Notes: generated by a model not told the origin, from the letters alone. Counted from the first letter of the stretch, positions 41,540 to 51,180 are shown. The stretch: 64,000 bases of DNA from Prevotella vespertina (GCF_009728485.1 NZ_VVIQ01000003.1:186001-250000), one strand, 5' to 3'. Program-made: numbers and translations.

Positions 41540-42487
41540 ATGGCAATAACAATTAAAAACACCAATTACAATGGTGAGGTGCTGGAGCAGCTCCTAACTG
41601 TAGCAACAACGAGTAATGAGATTGTTGAGAAAGGTCTCATACATGTTATTCCAAACGTTGCTAAGAAAATCTCCATTCCACGACTTCGCACCAATAAGAT
41701 GCTGCAAAGGCAGAAAGAAGACCCACAGGTGAGTGACAGCAAGGGAGGATTCGATTACTCTGAGAAGGCACTTGAGCCTGTAGATTTCATGGCTTTTACT
41801 GTATTCAACCCACGCACATTCGAGAGTGTCTGGCGTCCTTTTCAACCGAAGGGTGACCTTGTGTTTGCAGAGCTTCCTCCGAACGTCCAGAATCAGCTTC
41901 TTGATGCTCTCTCAAAGCAAGTTCAGTTTGAGCTCGGTACCCACTATGTGAATGGTGAAAAAGGAAGTGATGATGATCACCTGTTCAATGGTATCTTGAC
42001 TCAGGCAGCTAAGGATACAGATGTTATCATAGCAAAGTCTGATTCGACTAAGATGACAGAGCGTCTTGCAGCGATTCGCAAGGTAATTCCTGTTGCAATC
42101 CGTGAGAATCCAAATTTGCGTATCCTAATGAGCGTAAACGACTTCGACAAGTACGATGAAGAACTTACTTCTCGGGAGTACAAAAATCGTGACGAAACGA
42201 CACGCAACATCAAGCGATACAAGGATATTCAGATTGAAACTCTTGCGGCTTGGCCTGACGATCTCATCGTAGCTACATTGTGTAGTCCTGATGCGATGAC
42301 ATCTAACCTGTTCGCAGCTGTGAACCTACAGGATGATGAGCATGTCATCAAGATTGACAGAGTGAGCAACATGAGTGAGCTCTATTTCTTTAAGATGTTG
42401 ATGAAGGCTGATACTAATATCGCATTTGGAGAAGAGTTCGTAGTTCTTGATAAGCGCACTTCCCCGAAGTTCCTTGCTCACGGATAA
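41540..42487 (+). CDS. Major capsid protein (Mu gpT-like)
   Basis: A 315-residue protein that follows the protease-scaffold gene by 36 bases, as the Mu T gene does. It shows an HK97-like profile: an N-terminal arm, F-E-S-V-W-R-P-F near residue 93, and a beta-rich core ending F-V-V-L-D-K-R-T-S-P. The absence of an extra propeptide is consistent with separate scaffold removal. Function rests on order, length and fold pattern. Confidence 0.8.
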   Translation: MAITIKNTNYNGEVLEQLLTVATTSNEIVEKGLIHVIPNVAKKISIPRLRTNKMLQRQKEDPQVSDSKGGFDYSEKALEPVDFMAFTVFNPRTFESVWRPFQPKGDLVFAELPPNVQNQLLDALSKQVQFELGTHYVNGEKGSDDDHLFNGILTQAAKDTDVIIAKSDSTKMTERLAAIRKVIPVAIRENPNLRILMSVNDFDKYDEELTSREYKNRDETTRNIKRYKDIQIETLAAWPDDLIVATLCSPDAMTSNLFAAVNLQDDEHVIKIDRVSNMSELYFFKMLMKADTNIAFGEEFVVLDKRTSPKFLAHG

Positions 42488-42519
42488 AAAACATTGTATA
42501 ATTATTAAAAATAAACAAA

Positions 42520-42717
42520 ATGGAAAAGACAATTAAGCAAGAAGAGAACGAGGTAAAGAAGGTTACTATAAAGGTAACAGAAGATTTCCTTGATAAGTTT
42601 GATACCTCTGTTCGCTATGAGGTAGGAACAGAGTTAGAGTTCGAAGAGGAGCGTGCAAAGGACGTTGTCAATCGAGGTCTGGCAGAATTTGTTGAACCTA
42701 CTCTTCTCCAGGGTTAA
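42520..42717 (+). CDS. Small phage structural-region protein
   Basis: A 65-residue acidic protein: a short Lys/Glu leader, then V-T-E-D-F-L-D-K-F-D-T-S-V-R-Y-E-V-G-T-E-L-E-F-E-E. It resembles the small FluMu-gp41-type proteins found after capsid genes. Its stop overlaps the amidase start (TAATGA), so the two are probably coupled. Confidence 0.55.
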   Translation: MEKTIKQEENEVKKVTIKVTEDFLDKFDTSVRYEVGTELEFEEERAKDVVNRGLAEFVEPTLLQG

Positions 42718-43187
42718 TGAGTAATCCTATGAAGTACCTTGTAATCCACTGCACCGCCACGCCGGAAGGACGTGAGGTAAGTGCTGCGGAGATACGCCAC
42801 TGGCATACTGCCCCTATAAGCCAAGGAGGGCGTGGCTGGAAGCAAGTGGGTTACACAGACATGATACATCTTGACGGGCGTGTGGAACGACTTGTTCAGA
42901 ACAACGAGGACGCAATGGTTGACCCGTGGGAAATTACCAATGGTGCTGCAGGTTACAACGCTGTGAGCCGACACATCGTGTATGTGGGTGGTTGCGACAA
43001 AGCTGGAAAGCCCAAGGACACTCGCACCACGGCACAGCGTGAAGCTCTCAAACGTTACGTCCAGGACTTCCATCGCCGCTTCCCTCAGATACGCATCGTG
43101 GGACACCATGAACTGAACCCAAGCAAGGCCTGTCCAAGTTTTGATGTTCCATCGTGGCTTCGTGAAATTGGTATCAGACAGGTTTAA
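42717..43187 (+). CDS. N-acetylmuramoyl-L-alanine amidase endolysin
   Basis: A 156-residue amidase_2/PGRP-type enzyme cutting the bond between MurNAc and L-Ala in peptidoglycan. Zn ligands are visible: the first His in L-V-I-H-C-T-A-T (about 8-15), the second in the later V-G-H-H-E-L-N-P (about 129-136) and Cys in K-A-C-P-S-F-D-V (about 139-146). It has no signal peptide, so a holin or membrane step is needed. It lies directly before the spanin-like genes. Confidence 0.9.
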   Translation: MSNPMKYLVIHCTATPEGREVSAAEIRHWHTAPISQGGRGWKQVGYTDMIHLDGRVERLVQNNEDAMVDPWEITNGAAGYNAVSRHIVYVGGCDKAGKPKDTRTTAQREALKRYVQDFHRRFPQIRIVGHHELNPSKACPSFDVPSWLREIGIRQV

Positions 43188-43203
43188 TTAAGATTGAAAG
43201 ACA

Positions 43204-43743
43204 ATGGCAGACACTATATTCCAGATTCTGCAATGGGCAATCCCGTCAGGTGGTATTGGTGCTGCCATTGCCTGGATAGCAGAAAAGAAAACGAGAGATG
43301 CCAAGACAGCTAAGGAGGTGCATGACACCTATAAGGCTATGTACGAGGATATCTCAGCACTATTAGTTGAAACTCAAAAGAAATATGAAGAAACAAAAGA
43401 GCAAATTGAAACTCTCGGCACAGAGAACAGTCGTACCCGTCGGGCACTTAACCGCTTATCTCGGGCTATCGAGGCTATTCAGATTTGTCCTCATCGTGCT
43501 AATTGCCCTGTCAGCGGTGAGCTGTCACTCGACGAAGAAGCTGACACAGGAAAGCAGGTCAGAGCAAAGCACAGAACTACTCGACAGCGAGGCAGTGAAC
43601 ATCAGCACACTGCAGATGCACCCCGTGAAGGTACCAATGTCGGCAGTGAGCCTAACGCTCAATCTGGACACACTGCGCCTGCTGCCTCTCGGAGCAAGCT
43701 ACACGGCACGGCAGGGGCAAGCAAGTCTGAAGGTAAGTCGTAA
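43204..43743 (+). CDS. Inner-membrane coiled-coil lysis protein (i-spanin or holin-like)
   Basis: A 179-residue protein with one hydrophobic segment near the N-terminus (W-A-I-P-S-G-G-I-G-A-A-I-A-W-I-A, about 11-26). A long Lys/Glu coiled coil (about 28-85), a C-P-H-R-A-N-C-P knot and a low-complexity Ser/Thr/Gly tail follow. Topology matches Rz-type i-spanins. The last half is also coding in the +1 frame for the lipoprotein at 43385-44059, so the odd composition of the tail is explained by dual coding. Confidence 0.6.
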   Translation: MADTIFQILQWAIPSGGIGAAIAWIAEKKTRDAKTAKEVHDTYKAMYEDISALLVETQKKYEETKEQIETLGTENSRTRRALNRLSRAIEAIQICPHRANCPVSGELSLDEEADTGKQVRAKHRTTRQRGSEHQHTADAPREGTNVGSEPNAQSGHTAPAASRSKLHGTAGASKSEGKS

Positions 43744-44059
43744 GCCACAAGCCAAAACATCAAAGGCAGGCGGAACAAACGAAGCTGTTGAACCGGGCGA
43801 AATCATCATTGAAGCCAATTGCGACTCGCTCGAACTCGTTGCCATGCAGCTGTCAAAGACGGTCAGCGTTCTTAAAAAGCGTCTTGCCCGTCAGCAGCAC
43901 AGCAGCCAATCGCAGCTGAAAGAACAGAAAGACACTACATCATTCAGCAGCGTTCAAGTGGCGTTCAAATGGCTTTTAATCGGCATTCTAACGGGCTTTA
44001 TCTTATCGAAAATAAGAACAATTATTTCATTTATAAAACGAAGAGTATATGGCAAATAA
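43385..44059 (+). CDS. Spanin-like lipoprotein with C-terminal membrane helix
   Basis: A 224-residue protein overlapping the upstream gene by 359 bases in the +1 frame. A long basic n-region leads to a hydrophobic segment and the lipobox A-V-S-C (about residues 44-47). Near the C-terminus there is a membrane helix (F-K-W-L-L-I-G-I-L-T-G-F-I-L-S) then a basic end. An outer-membrane anchor plus an inner-membrane helix is the u-spanin design, and +1 nesting recalls Rz1 inside Rz. It may bridge the two membranes in the last step of lysis. The lipoprotein n-region is unusually long (about 34 residues), so an internal start may be used. It overlaps the next gene by 11 bases. Confidence 0.6.
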   Translation: MKKQKSKLKLSAQRTVVPVGHLTAYLGLSRLFRFVLIVLIALSAVSCHSTKKLTQESRSEQSTELLDSEAVNISTLQMHPVKVPMSAVSLTLNLDTLRLLPLGASYTARQGQASLKVSRKPQAKTSKAGGTNEAVEPGEIIIEANCDSLELVAMQLSKTVSVLKKRLARQQHSSQSQLKEQKDTTSFSSVQVAFKWLLIGILTGFILSKIRTIISFIKRRVYGK

Positions 44060-44522
44060 AGATTTTTTGTATGGTCTCAGCAAGATGACCTTTGCTGGCA
44101 AGACGGTTGGTTACATCGAAAAAGACAGCTTCGAGTGGGGCGGCAAGGCTCCAGAGAGCGTTGATGTCGATGCCGAGCAGGTGCCAGATGCCCCCGTGTT
44201 GACATTGGTGCAGAAGAATAGTACGGTTGAGCCAAAGTTCAACATGATTCAGCTCAACTATGAGAACATGGCAGCCTTGCTTGGTGGTCATGCAACAGCG
44301 ACTGGGTGGGAGGCACCAACGGACTTGTTACAACTTAGCGGAGAGTGCCTCATCGACACACCAAGCGGAAAGCGTATCAAGATTCCGAATGCAGTGTTGC
44401 TATCGAACCTCGGTGGTAAGCTGACGCTGACAGAGGTTTCAAAGATTGAGTGCCAGTTGAAGGTGATGAAGCCTGCTGATGGCACAGCACCATTCTCTAT
44501 CATCGATATCCCTGCAGGATAA
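44049..44522 (+). CDS. Tail tube-like protein
   Basis: A 157-residue beta-rich protein with a repeated V-x-L-T-V/L-x-E pattern, in the position expected for the major tail (tube) protein: after lysis genes and directly before the tail assembly chaperone and tape measure. I assign it by position and by the small beta-barrel profile. No sheath gene precedes it. Confidence 0.55.
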   Translation: MANKDFLYGLSKMTFAGKTVGYIEKDSFEWGGKAPESVDVDAEQVPDAPVLTLVQKNSTVEPKFNMIQLNYENMAALLGGHATATGWEAPTDLLQLSGECLIDTPSGKRIKIPNAVLLSNLGGKLTLTEVSKIECQLKVMKPADGTAPFSIIDIPAG

Positions 44523-44534
44523 TAGTAGCTGATT

Positions 44535-45008
44535 ATGGATGAGCGGAAAGTTCAACAAGAGGCATCGGAAGCCCTGCTTGACGTAGGGGTATCGGTGCCT
44601 CTGAAACCCATTAAAATACCTTTCTGCAAGAAACCTTTGATGCTTCGAATGGCAATGCGTCGCCCAAGGCTAAGCACGCAAATCAAGATTGCCCGACTCT
44701 ACTTGAGTTTAGGTACAACTTATAAAGAGCTGGAAACGCTTGACAAAGAAGCACAGATGCGTTTCATTGCAGAGCATGGTAAAACGGTGGCTGACATGGT
44801 GGCACAGACGATGTGTGGCAAATGGTGGAAACCCGTATGGATTGTCTCATGGGTACTGCGTCACATGGTCGACAACCTCTATTTGCAAGTAGCGATGATG
44901 AAGTTTGTCCTACTGTTAGGCACTGAAAGTTTTACGAATATTATCAGATCAGCCGAGATGACGAACCCGATGAAGCTGCGTCTGAGCCAACGAAGGAAGG
45001 GGAGTTAG
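44535..45008 (+). CDS. Tail assembly chaperone, short form (gpG-type)
   Basis: A 157-residue helical protein between the tail tube and tape measure genes, the normal place for the frameshifting tail chaperone pair. The -1 frame is open from 44927 to 45238 and continues with an acidic then basic domain. Candidate slip points are the T-TTT at 44930-44933 and GGGG at 44999-45002, the latter one codon before the 0-frame stop region. Both forms probably coat the tape measure during tail assembly. Confidence 0.6.
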   Translation: MDERKVQQEASEALLDVGVSVPLKPIKIPFCKKPLMLRMAMRRPRLSTQIKIARLYLSLGTTYKELETLDKEAQMRFIAEHGKTVADMVAQTMCGKWWKPVWIVSWVLRHMVDNLYLQVAMMKFVLLLGTESFTNIIRSAEMTNPMKLRLSQRRKGS

Positions 45009-45238
45009 CAACCGAGTATGAAGGAAGTCATAGCCCCTTTGGTCTGGTGTGGCAAATCGCAAATGCCACAGGTTGGAGCCGAGAGTACATTCTTAACGGC
45101 GTAAACTATCAGACATTGATGATGATGCTTGCAGATGCACCACGCTACGTCAAAAAGAAGAAATCGAACATGCGTACCGAAGAAGAGGGAACCCCAGCAG
45201 ACGATGTTCTAAACTTCTTCCAGAGTAATCTAACTTAA
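44927..45238 (+). CDS. Frameshift extension of the tail chaperone (T domain)
   Basis: Open in the -1 frame relative to 44535-45008, with no good start codon of its own until an internal Met at 45047. It translates to E-Y-Y-Q-I-S-R-D-D-E-P-D-E-A-A, then W-Q-I-A-N-A-T-G-W-S-R-E-Y-I-L-N-G-V-N-Y and a Lys-rich end. The W-S-R-E-Y-I segment is typical of T-type chaperone domains. It is best read as the -1 frameshift product's C-terminus. Confidence 0.55.
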   Translation, partial: KFYEYYQISRDDEPDEAASEPTKEGELATEYEGSHSPFGLVWQIANATGWSREYILNGVNYQTLMMMLADAPRYVKKKKSNMRTEEEGTPADDVLNFFQSNLT

Positions 45239-45255
45239 AACCTCAAAACAAAAAG

Positions 45256-48200
45256 ATGAAGGCTGTTGAAATAGAGTTCTTAATGAAAGGCAACCTTAAA
45301 CAGGGTATGCAGGAAGTCGGCGGTGAAGCAGATGTGCTTGACAGTCGGCTTCGTGGTCTGCGTAATACTATTGGTGGACTATTCGCTGTCGATCAGAGTG
45401 CAGAATTTGTCAAGAAGATAATTGATGTACGTGGTGAGATTGAGAGCCTTCAGATATCTTTTGAGACCTTAGCTGGTAAAACTAATGGTGATAAGCTGTT
45501 TGGTGATATCAAGGAATATGCTGCCAGTACACCACTGATGATGAACGACCTTGCTAAAGGTGCACAGACTTTATTAGGTTTTAATATTGAAGCAGAGAAG
45601 GTGATGCCTATCCTTCGTCAGATAGGTGATATCTCTATGGGTGACTCTCAGAAGTTCAATTCCCTTACACTTGCCTTTGCACAGATGAGCTCTACTGGTA
45701 AACTGATGGGACAAGACCTGTTGCAGATGATTAATGCTGGATTCAACCCGCTCGTCGTAATATCAGAGAAGACAGGTAAGAGTATGAGTGTGCTGAAGCA
45801 GGAAATGACAGACGGGAAAATCAGCGTCGACATGGTTGCCGATGCCTTTGCCTCGGCAACGGGTGAGGGCGGTAAGTTCCATGGAATGCTTGAGAAGCAG
45901 AGTAAGGGTATGAAGGGAGCTATCAGTAACCTTGAGGGTGCATGGAAAGATGCTATGAATGACATGGGAGAAAGTAGCGAAGGTTTCATCATGCAGGGAA
46001 TTGACCTTGCAACACTGGCTGTAAAGAACTACGACAAGTTGGGTAAGGCTATCCTTACGGTCGTAGCTGCTTACGGCGAATACAAGGGAACGTTGATGGC
46101 TGTACAGGCACTACAGAATATCATCAGTCAGCAGAAGACCGCAATAGAAGCCGACCGTGTAAACGAACTGCAAGAGCTTGTTGGGAAGTATAAGGAAACA
46201 CTTAACTCTGATGCTATCAATGGCGACACGTCAGCAACACAAGCAAATACAGCTGCAAAGGCTGAAAATAAAGCAGCTATTGATGCCGAAGTAGCTGCTA
46301 TGGAAAACGAACTACGTACTAAGGTGGCTGTGGCAGAGGCTAATTACAATGAAGCTACAAGTCTGGCAGCTGCAGCATCCTTACAGGTTGATGCTGCGAA
46401 CGAGGCGGTTGTTGCGGCACAAGAGCAATATGAAGCTATTTTACAAACTGGAAATGGCGAGGCTATTGAAGCAGCGGAGTTAGAATTGAACACGGCTGCT
46501 TCAGAAGCAAATTCAGCAGCACGCAACTTGCAGGCGGCACGTGCGAATGTTGCAACGGCAGCAACTGTGAAGGAGACAGCTGCCACACGTTTGTCAACTT
46601 TCCAAACACAGGTTGACACAATCCAAAAGAATGCCAACACACGTGCTACAGGGCTTTGGGCTGCAGCCACACGTATGGCAACCACAGCTATGCAAAGTCT
46701 GAAAGCTGCCTTCATGTCTAATCCTTTCGGACTCGCTCTGGTTGCTATCACTTCGATTATAGGTCTACTCTCCATGTTCACCTCTGAAACGAAACAGGCA
46801 GCTGACGCAACCAGTCGGTTCCGCGAGAAAGTGATGCAGGAGCAGTCGCAGTTGGATGCTTATTATGCCACCCTTTCCAATGTTGAAAAAGGATCGAAGA
46901 CTTATCAGTCTGCCCTTGATAGTATCAATTCACTTGCAAAAGAATATAATACTCATCAACTTTCACTCAATGACACTTTAACAGAGCAGAAAAAGAAGTA
47001 TGATGAGCTGACTGAGGCTATCCGTAAGCAGGCAGCAGAGAAGACGCTTGCCGAAGCAGCAGCAAAGGCGAATGAAGATGCCATGAATGCTGAAAAGGAA
47101 GCCATGGATAGTTTGCTGGAGAAAGCCAAAGATGCAACGCATAAAGAAATACGTGAAGCCGTAGAGACAACACCAGAAGGTGTCTCAATAATGGTTAACA
47201 AGTCCGTCGATGTTGCCAGTGAAAAGCTACGTTCTGTTACCTCTGCCACATGGAATATGATTTCAACGGAGGTGATGAGTCATGCTGCTGACATATCTGC
47301 TGCATTTGCCAAGTCTCAAGAAGATGGAACAAAGGCAGTTCAGGAGGAAGTAGATTCCATCGAAAATATCTTGCGTACATTGGGTGTCACAGATAAGGAA
47401 ATAGAAGCTTTCCATGATGACCTTTACGATTACGTGAACACATCGGCACAGGGATTCAGTGAGTCATACGGAGAGTTGGAACGAACACAGGCACAGCTGG
47501 AAGGTATAGCCAGTGCTACTATCGACACGAAGGACACGACCAACGAAGCTATTGACCAAATGAATTATGAGCAACTGGTTGAAAAGATGCAGAGTGTTCA
47601 AGCGGAGATAGATAATATCAATGCTAAGGAGGTTAAAGTAGAGACTGATAACTCACGCCTATTAGAGTTGAAAGGACTTCTTATTGACATCAACAACCTT
47701 ATCCCAAAGGCACTGACAGCGGGTTCTGATGCTGATATGGAGAAACGCCTTCAGGATTTGAAGAAGAAGCGTGATGGAGAGGTATATGGTACAAAGGCTT
47801 GGGCTGACTATAATAGTCAGATTGGTAAACTGACGGCAAAACTCTCTGCGCATAAAGGGGGATATGCCGAGACAATTTTTAACGAAAACAGGAAAAAGAG
47901 TAAAAAGAAACCTAAGAAAAAGAAAGAGAAGAAAGGTCCCTCAAAGGAGGAGATTGCTCGGCAGCAAGCTCGCTATCAAGAAATACTTGAAGAGCAAAAA
48001 GAGGAGCGTAAGCGTGCTGCTAAGGATTTGGAACTGGAAACGCAGCAGGCACGGATTGATGCCATGCAAGAGGGGTCTAAGAAGACGCTTGCACAGATAC
48101 AACTCGACTTCGACAAGGAGAAAGAAAAGATAAAACGGAATTATGAGGATATAAAGAAGAGTAAGATAGAAGCTGCACAAAAGGCTTGGGAAGCTAATCC

Positions 48201-50547
48201 TGTCAATAAGGGAAAAGTCTTCCATGCAAATCCTGCTGATAGTCGATTTGCTTATACTAAAGAGGAGGAGGAAAACAAGAAAGCGCAAGAGATGGCTGCT
48301 AAGCAAGACTTCCTCAAGAAGCGTTCAGATGTATTCTCTGCCGACCGCCAGGCAATGCGCGACTATCTAAAAGAGTATGGTTCTTTTAACCAGCAGAAAT
48401 TAGCTATAGCAGAGGAATACGCCGAGAAGATAAAGAAAGCAACAAGTGAAGGGGAGCGGCAGAAACTGATAGCTGAACGCAACACTGCACAAAGTAAGGT
48501 TGACGTTGATGCCATCAAACAAAGTATTGATTGGGGCAGTGCATTTGGCGAGTTCGGAGCAATCTTTAAGTCTGAACTTGACCCGCTGCTCGGTAAGCTG
48601 CGAAAGATAACCGAGAGCAAAGAGTTTAAGAGTAGTAGTATCCAAGATCAATCGGCAGTATTTGAACTGATCCATCGCCTTGAACAAAGTTCTGCCGTAT
48701 GGGACGGCGACATATTCCGTAAGGTTAGCAATGACATGGAGGCTTATCAGGCCGCTATGGAGAAGCTCATCACTGCACAAGAAGTGGAACGCCACGTATA
48801 TGAAGAGACTACTGAAAGTCTGAAAAATGCACGTGAGAAACTTGAACTGGCACAAGCCGAAGGGAACACCGAGGATATGGAACGCTGGCAAACGGAAGTA
48901 AACCGCTTGGTAGCTGAACAGAATGCAGCAAGCACAGCTGTTGCAACATATAGTCAGGCAGCCAATGAAGCAACTGAAAGTCTCAAAGCAAGTGCTGACA
49001 GAGCCAAGGGAATGTTCGAAGGGCTGGAGAGTGCTATTAGTGGACTTACAAGTGGCTCGCTCAAAGGTCTGGGTGGCGCGCTGATGCAGCTTGACAAACT
49101 CTTTGGCGGCAGTGAGACTACAAAGACTGTAGGCAATGCACTTGCAAAAGGGTTTCAGTCTCTGTTTGGGAAAGACAGCAGCGTAAGCAAAGCTCTCTCA
49201 ACAGCTCTTGGTGACACGGGAATGATGGGCGAAGTTATTAGTGCTGTCCTCGGTATATTCGATGCTATTGCACAGAATGGTATCAGCGGTATTGTTACAA
49301 GTCTTCAAGATACTATACTTGGAGCAGTCGAGAAGATATTAGATGATGTGTTCAGTGGAGAGATTATCACAAAACCTTTAGGTAATCTGATGGAACACCT
49401 TAATCATATACTTGACACTGTATCGTTTGGCGGATTCAGTAAGTTGACCAGTCTGTTAGGAGATGGCGATAGCGATAAGAACTTAGAGCGTGACCTTGAA
49501 AAGCTCACTGAAAGTAATGCTGATTTGAAACAGGCTATTGACAATCTCACCGATGAGCTTAGTAAATCGAAAATGAGTGATGCTGGCAGCCTATACGAAC
49601 AACAGAAGCGGAACATAGAGGCTTTGGAGCGCAATGCACGTGAAAGTATGGCACGTAGTGGTGCTGCATACACAAATGGACATTGGTACAAAGCATGGAC
49701 TGATGGGCACCACAGCTCGAACTATAAGATTAACGAAGGCATGAGAAATAGCGAGTGGGATGCTATCAGTAAACTGCTGGGTAAAAACGTGCGAGGTGCT
49801 GCTGACGTGTGGACACTATCAAGCAAGGAAATGTATGAGGTCGCAACGAAACTCACAAGTGAATACAGCCATCTTAAGGATCTTGCTAACGATGGATATA
49901 AGGACGCAGCGCAGTTCATGGACGATTACATCGGCTATTGGAAGCAGTTGGAAAAAATAGAAGACTCCTATCGTGAGAAGTTGACGGATGTTAGTTTCGA
50001 TTCTGCCCGCAACTCATTAGTGTCGCTGGTGAAGGACGTAAAGAATAGCAACCGTGAGATACTGAAGAGTGTCGACGAGATGTTTGAGAATGCTATTCTA
50101 AACTGGATGCAGTCAGAAAAGTATGGCGATAGACTTCGGGCATGGTACAACAACTTTGCCGATGCAATGAAGGACGGACTTTCCAAAGGTGAAGCCGAGA
50201 GCTTGAGAAATATGTACACCAAGATAGTCAATGATATGCAGGCTGAGCGAAATGCTGCTTACGATGCTGCTGGCATTGACCCTTCCGAAGGAACGCAGCA
50301 AACAGGGCGAAGTGGTGCTTTTGAGACGATGACACAAGACCAAGGAACGAAACTGGAAGGGCTCTTTACCAGTGGACAGCTTCACTGGGCAAGCATGGAC
50401 AACTTGCTCGCTAAGATAGCAGAGCGGTGGGCTTCGGCTTCCGACTGTCTTGCAGAACTGGTTGAGAACACGTCCTATTGCAAGCATTTGAAAGATATAT
50501 CAGAAGATATAAAAGCTATGAAACGTGACGGAATGAAAATGAGATAA
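45256..50547 (+). CDS. Tape measure protein
   Basis: A 1763-residue protein that sets tail length. The first ~230 residues form the classic tape-measure domain (L-A-K-G-A-Q-T-L-L-G-F-N ... G-Q-D-L-L-Q-M-I-N-A-G-F-N-P-L). Long Ala/Glu coiled coils, a hydrophobic stretch (N-P-F-G-L-A-L-V-A-I-T-S-I-I-G-L-L, about residues 493-509) and a Lys-rich linker near 870-900 follow. At roughly 0.15 nm per residue this predicts a tail of about 250 nm (inference). It is the largest gene in the window. Confidence 0.9.
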   Translation: MKAVEIEFLMKGNLKQGMQEVGGEADVLDSRLRGLRNTIGGLFAVDQSAEFVKKIIDVRGEIESLQISFETLAGKTNGDKLFGDIKEYAASTPLMMNDLAKGAQTLLGFNIEAEKVMPILRQIGDISMGDSQKFNSLTLAFAQMSSTGKLMGQDLLQMINAGFNPLVVISEKTGKSMSVLKQEMTDGKISVDMVADAFASATGEGGKFHGMLEKQSKGMKGAISNLEGAWKDAMNDMGESSEGFIMQGIDLATLAVKNYDKLGKAILTVVAAYGEYKGTLMAVQALQNIISQQKTAIEADRVNELQELVGKYKETLNSDAINGDTSATQANTAAKAENKAAIDAEVAAMENELRTKVAVAEANYNEATSLAAAASLQVDAANEAVVAAQEQYEAILQTGNGEAIEAAELELNTAASEANSAARNLQAARANVATAATVKETAATRLSTFQTQVDTIQKNANTRATGLWAAATRMATTAMQSLKAAFMSNPFGLALVAITSIIGLLSMFTSETKQAADATSRFREKVMQEQSQLDAYYATLSNVEKGSKTYQSALDSINSLAKEYNTHQLSLNDTLTEQKKKYDELTEAIRKQAAEKTLAEAAAKANEDAMNAEKEAMDSLLEKAKDATHKEIREAVETTPEGVSIMVNKSVDVASEKLRSVTSATWNMISTEVMSHAADISAAFAKSQEDGTKAVQEEVDSIENILRTLGVTDKEIEAFHDDLYDYVNTSAQGFSESYGELERTQAQLEGIASATIDTKDTTNEAIDQMNYEQLVEKMQSVQAEIDNINAKEVKVETDNSRLLELKGLLIDINNLIPKALTAGSDADMEKRLQDLKKKRDGEVYGTKAWADYNSQIGKLTAKLSAHKGGYAETIFNENRKKSKKKPKKKKEKKGPSKEEIARQQARYQEILEEQKEERKRAAKDLELETQQARIDAMQEGSKKTLAQIQLDFDKEKEKIKRNYEDIKKSKIEAAQKAWEANPVNKGKVFHANPADSRFAYTKEEEENKKAQEMAAKQDFLKKRSDVFSADRQAMRDYLKEYGSFNQQKLAIAEEYAEKIKKATSEGERQKLIAERNTAQSKVDVDAIKQSIDWGSAFGEFGAIFKSELDPLLGKLRKITESKEFKSSSIQDQSAVFELIHRLEQSSAVWDGDIFRKVSNDMEAYQAAMEKLITAQEVERHVYEETTESLKNAREKLELAQAEGNTEDMERWQTEVNRLVAEQNAASTAVATYSQAANEATESLKASADRAKGMFEGLESAISGLTSGSLKGLGGALMQLDKLFGGSETTKTVGNALAKGFQSLFGKDSSVSKALSTALGDTGMMGEVISAVLGIFDAIAQNGISGIVTSLQDTILGAVEKILDDVFSGEIITKPLGNLMEHLNHILDTVSFGGFSKLTSLLGDGDSDKNLERDLEKLTESNADLKQAIDNLTDELSKSKMSDAGSLYEQQKRNIEALERNARESMARSGAAYTNGHWYKAWTDGHHSSNYKINEGMRNSEWDAISKLLGKNVRGAADVWTLSSKEMYEVATKLTSEYSHLKDLANDGYKDAAQFMDDYIGYWKQLEKIEDSYREKLTDVSFDSARNSLVSLVKDVKNSNREILKSVDEMFENAILNWMQSEKYGDRLRAWYNNFADAMKDGLSKGEAESLRNMYTKIVNDMQAERNAAYDAAGIDPSEGTQQTGRSGAFETMTQDQGTKLEGLFTSGQLHWASMDNLLAKIAERWASASDCLAELVENTSYCKHLKDISEDIKAMKRDGMKMR

Positions 50548-50551
50548 ACTT

Positions 50552-51022
50552 ATGGCAGAACATATATTATCAGGACAGGTGTTTATCAATGACACTGACA
50601 TCTGGACAACTTACAAAGCTTTCCTGCGTGAGGAGCAGAAAGGCGGACACGAGAATCTCAATGCGCTGCTCGCACCTGCAAAGACAAAGGCGAATGTTGC
50701 AGTCAATATACGAGAGCAACATGGTGAAGAGTATAGCGATGACCTGCGTCCGAAGACAGAAGGGCGAGACGTAACACTTCATTTTGCCGTTAGTGCTAAC
50801 ACTTCAAGTGAGTTCGTCAGACGATACACTGATTTCGTGCACTTTTTGAAGCAAGGCAATAAAGGCTGGTTGAATTTCCGATTTCCTACGCTGAATTTAG
50901 AAATGCGTATGTTTGTCGATCAGTTCCCAAGCGGGTTTACGGCAATCAGCAACCTATGGTCGGCTGGACAGCAATGCGGAGCCTTCAAGGTGAAATTTCG
51001 TGAACCAGTCTCCTCATTCTAA
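50552..51022 (+). CDS. Distal tail-region protein
   Basis: A 156-residue protein directly after the tape measure, in the position of a distal tail protein. It has a beta-rich profile with G-R-D-V-T-L-H-F-A-V-S-A and F-V-x-x-Y-T-D-F-V-H-F-L. I assign it only by position and composition. A hairpin region follows it. Confidence 0.5.
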   Translation: MAEHILSGQVFINDTDIWTTYKAFLREEQKGGHENLNALLAPAKTKANVAVNIREQHGEEYSDDLRPKTEGRDVTLHFAVSANTSSEFVRRYTDFVHFLKQGNKGWLNFRFPTLNLEMRMFVDQFPSGFTAISNLWSAGQQCGAFKVKFREPVSSF

Positions 51023-51180
51023 TGGTGTTTAATCAGTATTCAAATAGCATTTTATCAGTGAGCAATTACTATGCAATTCGTAAACCTATCACTTAGCGGT
51101 AGTAAACGATAAGTTTACGCATTAAAAGTGATAGAGTTACGATGCATAAACGATAAGTTTATTTTTTATAACCTACCAAG
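51023..51180. terminator. Paired direct/inverted repeats and terminator
   Basis: TAAACGATAAGTTTA occurs twice, at about 51107-51121 and 51147-51161, each a hairpin with a 5-base loop. The second is followed by TTTTTT. It may terminate part of the tail operon upstream of the 1183-residue gene. The inverted repeat could also be a binding site. Confidence 0.55.

Noticed and set aside
46344-46781. Long antisense ORFs within the tape measure gene
   Set aside because: Produced by the Ala/Glu-rich codon pattern of the tape measure; no independent promoter or domain.
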